Of a stretch of 64,000 nt of DNA, positions 46,343 through 57,448 are shown one piece after another. The translations under genes were made by a program, and so were the position numbers. The stretch's first letter is position 1, and the number at the start of each line of letters is the position of its first letter. Below the pieces are notes generated by a model, which searched no databases, had not been told where the DNA came from, and saw only the letters and a list, made by a program, of their open reading frames with translations. Source of the stretch: Chloranthus sessilifolius (taxonomy: Eukaryota > Streptophyta > Magnoliopsida > Chloranthales > Chloranthaceae); NCBI GenBank assembly GCA_021018995.1, contig CM037598.1, positions 63,816,671 to 63,880,670 of the forward strand, written 5' to 3'.

Positions 46343-46505
46343 AAAGGCTTGCACTTCGACCGTCCAATCTCCTCCCCAACTCTTCTCCGGCCATTTCTGT
46401 TCGTTCTCCGACTTGATTCGAGTGGACCTCGCTCCATTCATTCGGTAAATCTCTCGTTTCATAAATTTCGATCTCTCTTTTCAAATTTTTAGCCGAGATT
46501 AGATC

Positions 46506-48056
46506 ATGGGACCTCGCACGAAGAACGCTTCGCGTAAGGTACCCACGTCTCGGGCTCGTACCCCGGTACCGCCCACCATTTCCGTTCCCTTGCCAACCAT
46601 GCCACCTATGGCACCGGTTTCGACCACTGTCCCGACCGTACCCGCGCCCGTTCCGCTCCCCATTGAGCGTGAAGTTCCCAAACCGTGGTGGGCTTCAAAA
46701 ACCTTCCTACCCGAATACGTCTTTGCTTCCTCGCTCTACGAGGACCGACCCGAAATGGCTTGGGCCAAGGGTTACATCCAAAAGCTCGGGTTAAAACCCT
46801 TGCTCGAACCCTTCCACGACCATTATTGCCCACGCATCGTGAGGCTTTTCTTCCAAAACCTACGATGGGGTGATAGTCGCCATCGACTTGTCACGACCAT
46901 CGATGGTTTTGAGTACAAATTCAACCATTTCCATGTCGCGGCGGCACTTCAATGCCCGTCCGCCTATATCGAGACTTGTGGCCTTGATGCCCCGTACATC
47001 AAGGAAGTCTCTTACGCCGATGTGGTCACTAAGATGACCCAAGGCCAACACGGGAGGGGCCAATCCATATCCAGGGCCCAACTACCCGACCGACTGTGGA
47101 TGCTTGATACGTATATCAAGTGTGCACTAAACCCCTTTCTGCACAAGTCCTCGCGGACTGGAGTAGTGCAACAAGCACTATTCTCGGCCTATGAGAACCG
47201 TTGGTTCTCTATGGCAGATTTGGTCATTGAGGGCATCATCAACGCCAATGACCTCATGTCTGAGAAGGTCAAATCCGGGGTTAAGAAATAGATCCCCTAT
47301 GCCCGCCTTATCACCAAACTCGTAGAGCAGTATGCCGCTCTACGAGAAGCCTACACTTTGGCTCCCCACAAGCCACGCTTGGTTGACAACACCAAGGTCT
47401 TTCAATTGAAAGACTGGACCAAGAGCTACAACCTACTTGTGAGACGGCTTCCAGAGGAGGATGAGGGCGCAGTCGAGCCCGTTCCACCTACCATTGTTGA
47501 GGGTTCGATTCCTGCCGAGCCTGCATCAGGAGAGGGGGAGGCCCCACGTGATCCACCACCTCCATCTGAGGTGTCTACCCGACCGACCCCCACTACACCC
47601 CATCGACCGATTCGTCAGCCCGCAGCCCATCCCCCACCATCTTCTTCCGACGACGTCGCCACGATGCTTCGGGAGCTGGTGGAAGGCAACCACCGTATAC
47701 ACGAGAGGCTGGATGGCATGGAGGCATTCCAGCGACAGATGCATCGTCGTCTGGATTACCACGAGGGGATGCATGAGCTCGTCATGCAGCACCTATATGC
47801 CACGACGTCCACCCCGATGATCGCTCATGCTCACAAGACGTCAGGACCCGCTGACTCACCAGCTCACCACCACCGCCTCGTCCCCACATTACCTGCTACT
47901 ATAAGTTATTCTTATGTAATTTATCTGTCTATATCTACAGTGCTCTGCTTAGCATATAAATTATGTTCTGAATACGTGATTATCATTGCATGCTATCTCG
48001 ACTGTCTGATTCTCAATTACATTTATTTGTTAATCTTACAACTAACTATTGCCTGA
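46506..48056 (+). pseudogene. Element B ORF3 (extra protein, one in-frame TAG)
   Basis: Start ATG 46506. It has a basic N-terminus (PRTKNASRKVPTSRAR), then a Pro/Thr/Val-rich stretch. A core follows (WWASKTFLPEYVF, YCPRIVRLFFQNLRW, TKMTQGQHGRGQSISRAQL, ENRWFSMADLVIEGI, then IPYARLITKLVEQY) and a proline-rich linker. The tail has heptads (MLRELVEGNHRIHERLDGM) and looks like a coiled coil. A single TAG at 47289-47291 interrupts an otherwise continuous frame of 517 codons. The last 45 or so residues are hydrophobic and may be translated 3' untranslated sequence. It resembles ORF3 of element A and, in its core, of Athila-1. I infer a nucleic-acid-associated accessory protein. Confidence 0.75.
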
Positions 48057-48091
48057 CCACAACTCTTAGACATTTTCGAGGACGAAAATTT

Positions 48092-48106
48092 CTAAGGGGG
48101 GGATAA
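48092..48106 (+). other. Polypurine tract of element B
   Basis: CTAAGGGGGGGATAA directly before the 3' LTR start TGTAACAACC, preceded by the typical GAGGACGAAAATTT. Confidence 0.9.
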
Positions 48107-50761
48107 TGTAACAACCCTAAAAATCTAAAACACGAACCTGACTATTTCGATCTACGTGCCCGGCACGGAAATCGAGACCCATTTAAAATTTAAGAAGTAA
48201 TATTAGTTGAGATAAAGTTATACCACGGTTAGATTAGTTCACATTTGAATTTTCGTTTAAGTCTGAGTTGGGTAAAGGGTTAGCGTAGCACTTCGCGTCG
48301 TAGCGACCGTGTTAGTGCTCCACACCGGAACAAAAATAAGGGGAAAACAGAAATATCTGTTTTCTTAGCTTATAAGAGAAGGAAGGGAGACCTAGAGGGA
48401 GTCCTTCTTCTTCTTCTCCCTCTTTCCCTTGCTTTAGAAGCTGAGAAGTCTAGCTAGGTTGGTGAGGGTGTTCCTTGAGAAAGCGGAGTTAGCGGTGCAG
48501 GATCCTACATTATCCGAGATAGAGGATAGAGAGATGAGCTAGGACACTCCACACTAGCTTAAGAGTGAGTATGGTCTAGAGGGTTGAAAGGAAACTGGGC
48601 ATTGACTTATCCAAGCCGTAGCGACAACAAACTCCGGAAACTAGATCCGAAACCCTCATTCAAATCGATTTGCCGAAACCCCGTGAGGGCCCTAACAAAG
48701 GTAAGATTATGTGCTTTAATAGGGGCAAATGAGATGCCCAGGTGTGGGCATTGATGTCATGATAATGGTGGTTGAGAACCATTAATGAAAAATAGGGTTG
48801 GAGATGAACTCCATTAATGACAGAGTTTCTGTCATTATTGATCGATCAACACAAGTGGTGATCGATCAATAGCAGTGGTGATCGATCAATGAAGCCCATT
48901 GATCGATCAATCTATATAGGACAGAATAGGGGAACAGAGACCCAAAATGTTAGAAGTTCAATGCCCGAAGGGCATTGATCGATCAATTTAGGCATTGATC
49001 GATCAATGAGGGCATTGATCGATCAACAGGAGAGTGATCGATCAATGACAGTTGGTGATCGATCAACAGAAGTATTGATCGATCACTGTAGGGTGTTGAT
49101 CGATCAATGAGGTCAGTGATCGATCAATCTGTATAAAAAGAGAATGTGAACAGAAAGGTGAATTTTTGAAAAAGGGTTGGTGATCGATCAATGAGAGGTA
49201 TTGATCGATCAACAGGAGGCATTGATCGATCAACCCAAGTGGTGATCGATCAATTTAAGCTATGTTAAAAATGAGTAGAAGAGAGGTTATTGATCGATCA
49301 ATGAGTGTATTGATCGATCAATGATGGTAGGTGATCGATCAATAAGGTGTATTGATCGATCAATTGGGTTGTTGTAGAGTGGAGACTAAAAGAGTGGTGA
49401 TCGATCAATGAGAGGTATTGATCGATCAACAAGGAGCATTGATCGATCAACAGGAGTAGTGATCGATCAATAACCCCTGTTTTGGTTCTGTTTTGGTTTT
49501 GTGGATTAAACACCATCGGACATTGTGCCGGTTAGCTTACTGACACCCCTAACATTTAAAGTACTATGTTTATGGTCTAGGAATCAAACCCTGACACCGT
49601 GAAAAGGCTTTGGATTTGCTTAGAAGATAGATTGACCTGAGGTAGGGGAAAACCAACCTAAATTGTTTTTTTGAGTATGATTCCATGTTTATCTCATATC
49701 TATGCCCTGATTTCTGTTTTTACCAAACATGTGTGCATATCTTGAGTTCTGCTATTTTGATTTCTGTTTCCTGATTCGCATTCTGAAAACTTGCTTCTGA
49801 TTCTGTTATCTGATCTGTGAGGTATATACGTATGTGATTTGATGATTTAAACCAGATGATCCCCACCGACCCGGCGGTATATCCGATGCCTGGCACACTT
49901 GTGCACCTGCTTGTAATCCTCGGCGCAATTGCACTCCATAGATGAGGCATTGTTGCACTTTCAAAATTGTTCATGTGAACGACGATTGGTTGGGGTTTCC
50001 TATCGACATTCCTGTTTACTCCGTGCTATATAGTCACGGGAGTTTCTTAAGTTAAATATACACAATTTAAGCTCTCTGATAATATACTTGCATAACATCT
50101 GATTTCTTGTCTAAAAGCTCAGTAATTGATTTGATTTGTCATGATTGTACGCTCCTGATTTGATTTCTGTTATGAGATGGCATGATCTGCATATTCAATT
50201 CATTTAATTGGAATTCTTCTATTGAGCTATGATGTAGCTCACCCTGTGTTCTAAATTAATTTTTAGGTTCTGAGGCTGTCGTTCCGGGCACAGAGAGTAA
50301 CCTGCACTATCACCACCTGCAGGCCGAGGTCAAGACGAGGAGACCGACGCTCAAAGCGACGAGTTCTATCCGTATTCGGGTACTAGTTCTTTTGGATTAT
50401 GGTGTGCCCGGTGGCCACTTTTGTGTACATTTTATTAGGATTACTTATTGTATAGTTACGCATTCTATTCGGAACCACTATTGGGAACCATTGTTTGGGT
50501 GATGGATGTCCATCACCAATGGTTCTTTTTGGTTCCTTTTTGAGAATGCATTTTCTTTGCTTAATATAGAATTAATTGTTTTAATATTATTGTTCTTTAT
50601 GACTAAATGCGTTGATAAGTGACTGGCTCGATCTACCACTGCTGGGTGGTGTCTGCTTGGCTTCCGCTTTACAAGCAGACACATATGATTTGTCCCGGGG
50701 ATCATCCAGAGTATGATCCTGGTGGCACGGATTTCTGGGTGCAGAAATCCGGGCTGTCACA
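48107..50761 (+). mobile_element. Element B 3' LTR
   Basis: 2655 bp, TGTAACAACCC to GGGCTGTCACA. It ends with an inverted repeat, GGATTTCTGGGTGCAGAAATCC-like (read as GGATTTCTG and CAGAAATCC), which is garbled in the 5' LTR. Motif array at 48839-49469. Confidence 0.9.
48839..49469. repeat. Motif array in element B 3' LTR
   Basis: The same two dozen TGATCGATCA copies as the 5' LTR. The only notable differences are around 49035-49140. Confidence 0.95.
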
Positions 50762-51157
50762 TCATGTGTATAACACTTAACAGGATACCAGACTTGTGGA
50801 TTGACGACTTAAGGATTGGTATGATTTCTAGGATCGTAGATTCAGTACGTTATGGATTTCGGTAAGTTTTGGCTTGGTGCATTCTTGCTATTATATACGT
50901 ATTGTACACCACTATTAGATGATGGCTGGCCATCACCGGTGGGTTTTTTTAGTTTACTATCCATGTTGGATATTAGAACTGGAGATTTTATTATTGCCAT
51001 GTCTTATCTGCTTGGATTTCTACATGTGTGTGGATGTATCAAGTATTTTGTATCAGATTTTGATCTATGATCTTGCGGTCCGGGTTTTCCCATTTGGTTT
51101 AAGTTAAAAAAATATATATCTAAAAAAATTCAGGTTGGGAAAATTCAGGTTGCCACA
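50762..51157 (+). mobile_element. LTR-C, right fragment
   Basis: It begins with the TCATG duplication of B. A GATGATGGCTGGCCATCACC block matches GATGGATGTCCATCACC of the B LTR. The right end, about 51157 (GGTTGCCACA), is approximate. With no gag-pol seen for this LTR family, LTR-C may be a solo LTR. Confidence 0.5.
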
Positions 51158-51387
51158 GTTAGACCTCTTACGAGTGGGTCAATCGGGTGCCTAACACCTT
51201 CCCAATTGATAATCGAGCCGCTACACAAGAACATTGGTGTAGACCGATGAATCAAAGTCATATTTTCACACTTCGGTGCTTATAATATCGATTTGGGTAT
51301 CCCGAGAAAGCATAATCTCCAGGTGGCGACTCTAGTTCTCTACCAAGTGCATCGTTGCGACCGATTGATAAAATCTATGGTTTCACA
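51158..51387 (+). mobile_element. 3' end of Ogre-like 5' LTR
   Basis: About 230 bp ending GGTTTCACA. The upstream part of this LTR is displaced or lost through the LTR-C insertion. Confidence 0.65.
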
Positions 51388-51389
51388 GA

Positions 51390-51407
51390 TGGCGACTCTG
51401 CTAGGGA
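51390..51407 (+). other. Primer-binding site, Ogre-like element (probably tRNA-Arg)
   Basis: TGGCGACTCTGCTAGGGA, two bases after the LTR end. Ogre elements are known to use tRNA-Arg with a TGGCGACTC... site. Confidence 0.7.
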
Positions 51408-52224
51408 GAGCTTGTAGAGATTCTCCTTGAAGTTTTGGCCTTTATTTTTGCATATGTGCTTTATTTTGCTTCTTGTTTACTAACTTTTCATTTTTGCGTA
51501 CTTAACCTTATGATTCCAGACTTTTTATACTTACCCTACAATTTCGCGTTTGTTTATACTTACCCCTAATATTTTGTAATTTACGCGCCTCAGCCAATTG
51601 GTGCCCCTACTTGAGCACTTTTATACTTATCCCTACAATTTTGTCATTTACATGCCTTAGCTGATTGGCAGGCTTATTTGATGCAATTTATATTTCTTGC
51701 CTAGTCGCATGACTAGCCCTGCAATTTTCTTCCTCCTTGAACATATACCAATAGTGGACACCAACTGACACAGGCGGCACAAGATTATCACCACCCATTT
51801 TTGAACTTAAAGAAAACTCCCTAAAAATTGAACTCTAAAACTGAACCAAGAAGGGGACTTAATCGAATCTTTATGCGGGTAGATTTAACAAAAGGGGGGG
51901 GGGGAATACATTACAATACACCCGTTCCGGTTCCCGATAAAGCGGTAGCCCTAGCAGTGATGCTCTGGAAAGGAACTACCCCATCCAGTATCTGAGAAGG
52001 CATTTGGGCCCAAGGTATATCGGGTGGGTGACCGAACTATAAAAAACCCTAAAACCTTCGGGGAGAGCATTAGTCATCCCGAAATGGCCTTGTGTCCCTA
52101 AGTACGGTGAGGACCCGAAATAAGAGGGAAAAATAGACCTAGGAAACACTGCTTTCAGAAAATGAAAAAAAAAATAGACCAACTCGGGTCTGCTGCTGTC
52201 CAAAATATATCTATATATACTTTT
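51408..52224 (+). other. Non-coding leader of Ogre-like element
   Basis: No supported ORF. It contains repeated TTATACTTACCCCTA-type blocks (about 51525-51640) and a run of G at about 51894-51903. It is probably the long untranslated leader. Confidence 0.45.
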
Positions 52225-52396
52225 TAGCCTTGCGTATATAAAGTATACGCTAGGTTAAAAACCCCAAGAAATAGCCTTGCTTATATAAAATATACGCTAA
52301 GCTAAAAATCTGTAGTTTTTGCCTTATGTATATAATATATACACAAGACCAAAATTCTGAAATTTTAGCCTTGCGTATATAAAATATACGCTAGCC
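52225..52396. repeat. Four 47-bp tandem units, each an inverted repeat
   Basis: Units start at 52225, 52272, about 52319 and 52366, a constant 47-bp period. Each carries GCGTATAT-AAA-ATATACGC flanked by AGCCTT and CTAGGCT-like arms, so each can fold into a hairpin of about 16 bp per arm. The third unit is the most diverged. Confidence 0.85.
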
Positions 52397-52819
52397 TATT
52401 TCGGCAGAGCAGCCCGAATCTGAGGCATTTTTCACTATTCTCGGGCCCTCCGCTTAGGCAATTTTTGTACCCCTGATAAATCCCACACTTTGACACCCAA
52501 AACGCCCTCCCCAGTCAAGAGACGTTGCCCTCTAATTTACTCTTCCATGGGATCGGGTTGTCGCCTGGATTCTTGTGCCTTTACATAAAACAAAGGATTT
52601 CCTTTGTTTCTGCTAAAGAGCATCGGGATCCCGTTGTGGGAGGTATTAGGGGTGTGAACACCACCAAAAAAAGGAGTTCCAAGGCCTTGAAAAATCACCA
52701 AGAGAAGGGAGCTCAAATTTTTATCATAAAAAAAAAACCATAAAAAAATTTAAAAAAAAATAAAATATATATATATATATATATAATAAAAAAAAAAAGA
52801 GAGGCTTCGGGGTGCCAGA
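52397..52819 (+). other. Non-coding A-rich stretch, Ogre-like element
   Basis: Contains poly-A and (TA)n tracts at about 52725-52800. No ORF of note. Confidence 0.4.
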
Positions 52820-53290
52820 ATGACGGCATCCCCTTACCCTCCATCATCCCATAGGGGAAGGAGGAAGAAAGTTTTTAGGCCTCACTCGATGAATCCATAC
52901 CTGACCTGCCACCAAACCATGTCTTGGGCAGTCGATCCGACTTTCGCCGATCTCGATTCATCCCCACCACGCTCCCCAACACATTCCCATATGGAGGAGA
53001 TACCCATCTGCGATTCCCCCCAATCCCGATTAAATATCTTCAAAGGACCCTTCAGTGCACCCATCTTTCCATCCACCATCGCTCAAAATACACCCCATTT
53101 CCCACCTTATTTTTCCTCCCCTACCATTATCTCCCCCTTTTCCTTTCACATCTACTCCAAATCTCTCCCATTTTTCCTCAACATCCACCCAAAATTTACC
53201 CCATTCTCCCTCCACATTAACCCAACCTACACCACATTTTCCCCCATCTCCCATACCCAAGTTTCCCATCTTTACCCAAGTCATGCCTAA
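52820..53290 (+). CDS. Unrecognised proline-rich ORF in Ogre-like element
   Basis: 156 codons from ATG. The first 75 residues are mixed (basic RGRRKKVFRP, then MSWAVDPTFADLD). The rest is Pro/Ser/Phe-rich and comes from short degenerate repeats of CCCAATTTTCCC type that continue past the stop to about 53460. It may be a remnant of the extra 5' ORF or gag N-terminus known in Ogres, or chance translation. I do not recognise the protein. Confidence 0.3.
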   Translation: MTASPYPPSSHRGRRKKVFRPHSMNPYLTCHQTMSWAVDPTFADLDSSPPRSPTHSHMEEIPICDSPQSRLNIFKGPFSAPIFPSTIAQNTPHFPPYFSSPTIISPFSFHIYSKSLPFFLNIHPKFTPFSLHINPTYTTFSPISHTQVSHLYPSHA

Positions 53291-54194
53291 TTTTTCATCC
53301 ACCCAACACACACCCAATGTTCCCCAATCTACCCTAGTCATGCCAAATTTTCCCTAATCTACACATGTCATGCCCAATTTTCTCACATCGTCTCCAAATG
53401 TCCCTCAATTTCCCCCATCCACCCAGGTCATGCCTAATTTTACCCAACCATCCCACTAATCGGAAGGGCCTTCCACATCCGTCCCCATGCGTTACCCCAT
53501 GTCCATGATGAGGGTCTACTCGGTGTGGAAGGCCTCCCAAAGCCTTCCTCATCCACCCCAAACACCAAATCCACAACAAAACCTTTAAAACCTCCACACC
53601 CCATTTATCCAAAATACCAATCCTACCCAGCCACCCATAATCCACACCACCGAACATCAACCTTGGGGCCACACTAGTGGGCCTCAAAGCCCATTTCCAC
53701 ATCCCAAGCCCATCAAGGCCCAAACTCGAGGATGACATTTTCAAACCCTCCATTATTCTCCCAATTTCCTGCATTCACCTACACCCAATTGTTGATTGAT
53801 GCTTTGTGCTATTCTTTTTATTATAAAATGGTCAAAGTATGGTGGAATCATCGAGGATCTGGGGGTTTGAATCTCAAAATCATGACTGGGTTGCTCTATG
53901 AATTCATCCTCGAAACTCTTTGGTTTCGAAACTTGCCGTCTCCTTTCTCAAAAGTAGTAGCCTCTTCTTCATGTTCTGTTTGAAGAGGATGCTACAGTCT
54001 CAAAATTAGAGTCGGAGCTGTGGAGTGAAATCTCGAAGTTCGAATCTCAAAATCATGACTAATTTGCTCTAGGGGTTCATTCTCGGAACTCTCTGGTTTT
54101 GGAATTTACGGTCTCTCCTCTCTAAATTTTGCAGCCTCCCTCTCTCTCTCTTCGAGAAAAAGTGTTTTTATAGGTTTTCCTTCAATTATGTGCT
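53291..54194 (+). other. Degenerate proline-coding repeats and non-coding DNA
   Basis: C-rich repeats with TCATGCC(C/T)AATTTT continue to about 53460. The rest has no supported ORF. Two similar blocks with GAATCTCAAAATCATGACT occur at about 53867 and 54043, showing a partial internal duplication. Confidence 0.4.
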
Positions 54195-54620
54195 TGTTTA
54201 AGGGCGTTTAATTGAATTACGCACCAGTTTTCTAGCACTTAATCACCTTGAGTCGATCACCGACTTAGTGAGCGACGGGCTGACTTACTCAGCTGGTTTC
54301 CTAGTCCTAATGAAATTAAGGCTAATTACGCATGTGATGGGACATGCGTAATCCAATTAAGCGTGCTACCTGAAGCGTTTAATCGAGGAAATGTAAGGGT
54401 CGAGAGTAGTAAGACTAGGTCGGGCGTAGGCCAATTGCACACTGGTGGTGTAGCGCTCAATCCGATTGCGCGTCTGTTTCCAAGCATGTAATCGAGTCTC
54501 GAAATGCTCTATGAAAGGAAGTTTGGTCTGAAAGGGGACTGATCGCGTGCTTGTGGTTCTGTGCGTGATTGAATTACGTGCGGGTTTTCAAGCGCTTAAT
54601 TCAGGGTTGTCCGGGTATGG
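54195..54620. repeat. Motif array before polypurine tract, Ogre-like element (GCGTTTAATT/ATTACGC type)
   Basis: Copies include GGCGTTTAATTGAATTACGC, GATTACGC-like ends and GATTGAATTACGTGC, with AGCGCTTAATT. They are palindrome-like, with TTAATT centres and GCG flanks. The same motifs recur through the 3' LTR. Confidence 0.6.
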
Positions 54621-54818
54621 TCTCAAGAATGGAATGCAGGACTATTGTTTCAGTCTGCATTCCGGCTACATACTATTGCTTAGTATATAGCTTCCCTATG
54701 TTGGGATCTGAGCCACAGAGCTATTGTTTTAACCTATGTTCAGTCATGTACTATTGCATGGTCCCATGTTGAGGGTTAAAAAAGATCAAGGGCTGACCAA
54801 ACGAATTCCTGTACTCTG

Positions 54819-54835
54819 AGAGGGCGACATGGGGG
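54819..54835 (+). other. Polypurine tract, Ogre-like element
   Basis: AGAGGGCGACATGGGGG immediately before TGTCTACAG. Confidence 0.65.
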
Positions 54836-55149
54836 TGTCTACAGATGCCCCTCTTCGGCGCGCTCTTACGAAGTAAGAACACGTCGACGAAATAGACACC
54901 CCTCATTCGAGGTGCCTTTCTATTTCTTAGGAATTCACAAATGTGAATTGGTGATGCTAACATGATAAGCTTGGCTTTCTTATCTATTAGCGCAAGCTTA
55001 ATGGAGCATTTGAAGGGCAAATGGTAGCTGTCGAAGGGGACATTCTGGATCTGTGAGTGCATGGCTCATCCCGTCGCATGGCATGAGCTAACAGATGGAT
55101 TTTACGCAATCTAGTATGTAATATCGAGAGCTTTTGTAAGTCATGTCAA

Positions 55150-57430
55150 ACTGGGCGCGTCATTGCTCACACCAATGCGCGTCAAGCATTCTGTTTCTAA
55201 TAGGCATTTGTAAGTTCTTAGATTGAGTATACTCATTGTATGGCTTCCCAGGGGAATGGTTGATTTGGGCTGGTAATTGAGGTAAATTTTGTGGAGTGTG
55301 CTCAATTGAATTCTACGTAGTGGCATATACGCTTGGTTCATCTGGAGTCATTGTTTCTCTTTTTTTTTTGCATCTGAACAAGTGATTATGTGTAGTGGTG
55401 TATGCACTCAATCCAATTCTGCGCGGTGGGGTACGCACTTAATTGCGAGTTCAGAGAGCTTTGAGAATTAAGGGTCAAGGTAAAGTGTAGTTAGTTGTGG
55501 TATTTAAAGAAAGGGGAGTCGGGTCTATATATTTTGTTCATTTTGTTCTTTTTCTTTTTTTCTTTTTGTTTTGTAAGTAAGAGAAAAGAGATTTTTAAAA
55601 TAACAGATTTTAGAATGAGTAAGGGGTTTGAAGTTTTGGGGATTTTAACTTAAGATCAATTCGGTGGTAAAACGGCGAAAAAGTAGTTTCCGAGACGTCA
55701 CTGAGCAGATCCATCGGTACAGGATTTGTGGACCCAACCGTTTATGTGGTTGTCAAGATGACAATTGGCATGCCGGATTCTCCATCTAACCTTCTCGACG
55801 AATACTAATGATTGTCTCTTATGGGAGGACTACAGTAATTCGCGCGCTGAGAGAGACGAGTTTTGAAAATATTTTGACTTAATCATAGAAATTATAATTT
55901 AGAAGAAATATCGAGTAATTGAAAAAAAAGGGGTAGTACTTACCTGGAGGTGATATTTACCTGAATTGTGCGGTGAGACCCTAGGAATATTGTAGCGAGG
56001 GTACTTTGGCAGTATTGTAGTGTCGCGACGGGACTTGGTGACTATCGTTGTAATGCAATGTTCCGGGTGCAATGTCGTGGTGGGGTACCTCGGGGATTTC
56101 TTTTCTCTCCTGCTTGTTGCTTAAGCGGTGGTTGGCAGTTGTCGGCGTGATGTCGTGCTGGGGAATTGGTGATTATAGCGATACTGTGATGGGACTTGAG
56201 AGGTATTGCTGGGATGCTCGCACTGTAGCTTGGCAGTAGTGAAATGCGATGGGTCATGGGAGTAGTCCCACGTCTTCCAGCCTTTCTGTTGTAGTGGCAT
56301 CTGGTAGGTTTGTGGCGAGCAATTCGGGAGGAGGCTCTTTGCTTCGGCGATGGGACGTGCTCGTATTATTTTTCTTCCTTTTTTTTAGTGAGATTAGTGT
56401 CGTTTGAAAGTTTTGGGTAGTGGTGTCCGCGATGGGAAGTGAGATAAGCGCGGTCAGCGAGGGGACGCTGAGTAGGATATTCATGTGACGAGTGTGTCTA
56501 GTTTCTTTCTTTGGCAGATATCGAGTTTTGGTGAGATTGTGTTGTAGTTGCATTGTGATCGACTTAGTTTTTTTTTGTTTGGTGTGTTTGCATTTTCGAG
56601 AGATTTACTTTTAGTTTTTCGCAAAGGGCCATCAGGGCATGGCTACAATTTTGCCATGGGACTAAACATCGGGGTGGCATCATGTGTGTGTGTTTTTGTT
56701 ATGGTGGGATGTGTTTGAGTGGCTGGACAATGGGGCGAGATGGTTTCAATTAAGATGGAATAAACGATGTGGTCAGGAGGGTGTGACGGTATCACTCGGG
56801 GCATATATGTTTTGCCTGTAATAGGGTCATAGGCGTGGTTGACGTTTTTTTTTTTTTTTTATGCGATGGGACAACAGCGAGTGACGGTCCTCTTCTCACT
56901 CTGAATAGCCCATGGGGCTATGCGATGGGACAAAGGGGACTCTGGCTCTAGAAGGGGTAAATTTTGAGCAAAATCAGGAATTAAGCGCCTGATATCAGCC
57001 TTTTGATCTAATTGCGTGCCTGATTCCAAGCGTGCAATTCGGGAAGGGTTTAAGCGTGTCAATGTTAATGTGTGATTGAATTGCACGCCATGATTCTTGC
57101 ACGTGATTGAAGCATCACCATGTCATCGAGCAGGCGACGTTTCGGTATTGTGCAGCTCTTCTGAAACGTTTAATTTGATTGTGCGACATAGCATGAGCAC
57201 GGGATCGAAAGGTCGTCCGTCCACTGTATAGATGACCTTTCATATTGAGCATCAAACATCTGTCGTTCGATTGGATTGTGCAGTCTGCAGCAAGTGCGGG
57301 ATCAGAAGGTCACGCCACTTGCGCGGATGACAGCCTCATTACGCGCTTGGTTAGGAGCGCAGGTTTTGGATTAAGCGCCACGTGTGTGGCGCGTTATTAA
57401 ATTAAGCGTGTGTTTTCATGTGCGTGATTA
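55150..57430. repeat. Dispersed motif array in Ogre-like LTR U3
   Basis: Motifs such as ATTAAGCGC, TAATTGCGTGCC, GATTGAATTGCACGC and GGCGCGTTATTAAATTAAGC are scattered, densest at 56980-57430, directly upstream of the TATA box. The core is AATT flanked by GCG/CGC. Confidence 0.6.
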
Positions 57431-57439
57431 GGGTCGTGT

Positions 57440-57448
57440 TATATATAA
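57440..57448 (+). promoter_or_regulatory. TATA box of Ogre-like LTR
   Basis: TATATATAA followed by GCGTGAGAGC. It lies right after the motif-rich U3. Confidence 0.6.

Larger units (their letters stand above)
38119..50761 (+). mobile_element. Element B: Tekay/Del-type chromovirus with extra ORF3, complete
   Basis: 12.6 kb, target duplication TCATG (38114-38118 and 50762-50766). The order is 5' LTR, tRNA-iMet primer site, gag, intron-like gap, protease, RT, RNase H, integrase, chromodomain, motif array, ORF3, polypurine tract, 3' LTR. The LTRs are identical over long stretches, so it is the youngest complete insertion here, yet coding parts carry several small indels. RT blocks and the C-terminal chromodomain place it in Tekay. 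Confidence 0.92.

Noticed and set aside
47880-48056. Hydrophobic C-terminal tail of B ORF3 as an envelope-like membrane anchor
   Set aside because: The tail is absent from element A ORF3, and the DNA is A/T-rich sequence next to the polypurine tract, which gives Ile/Leu/Tyr by chance. I see no signal peptide at the N-terminus.
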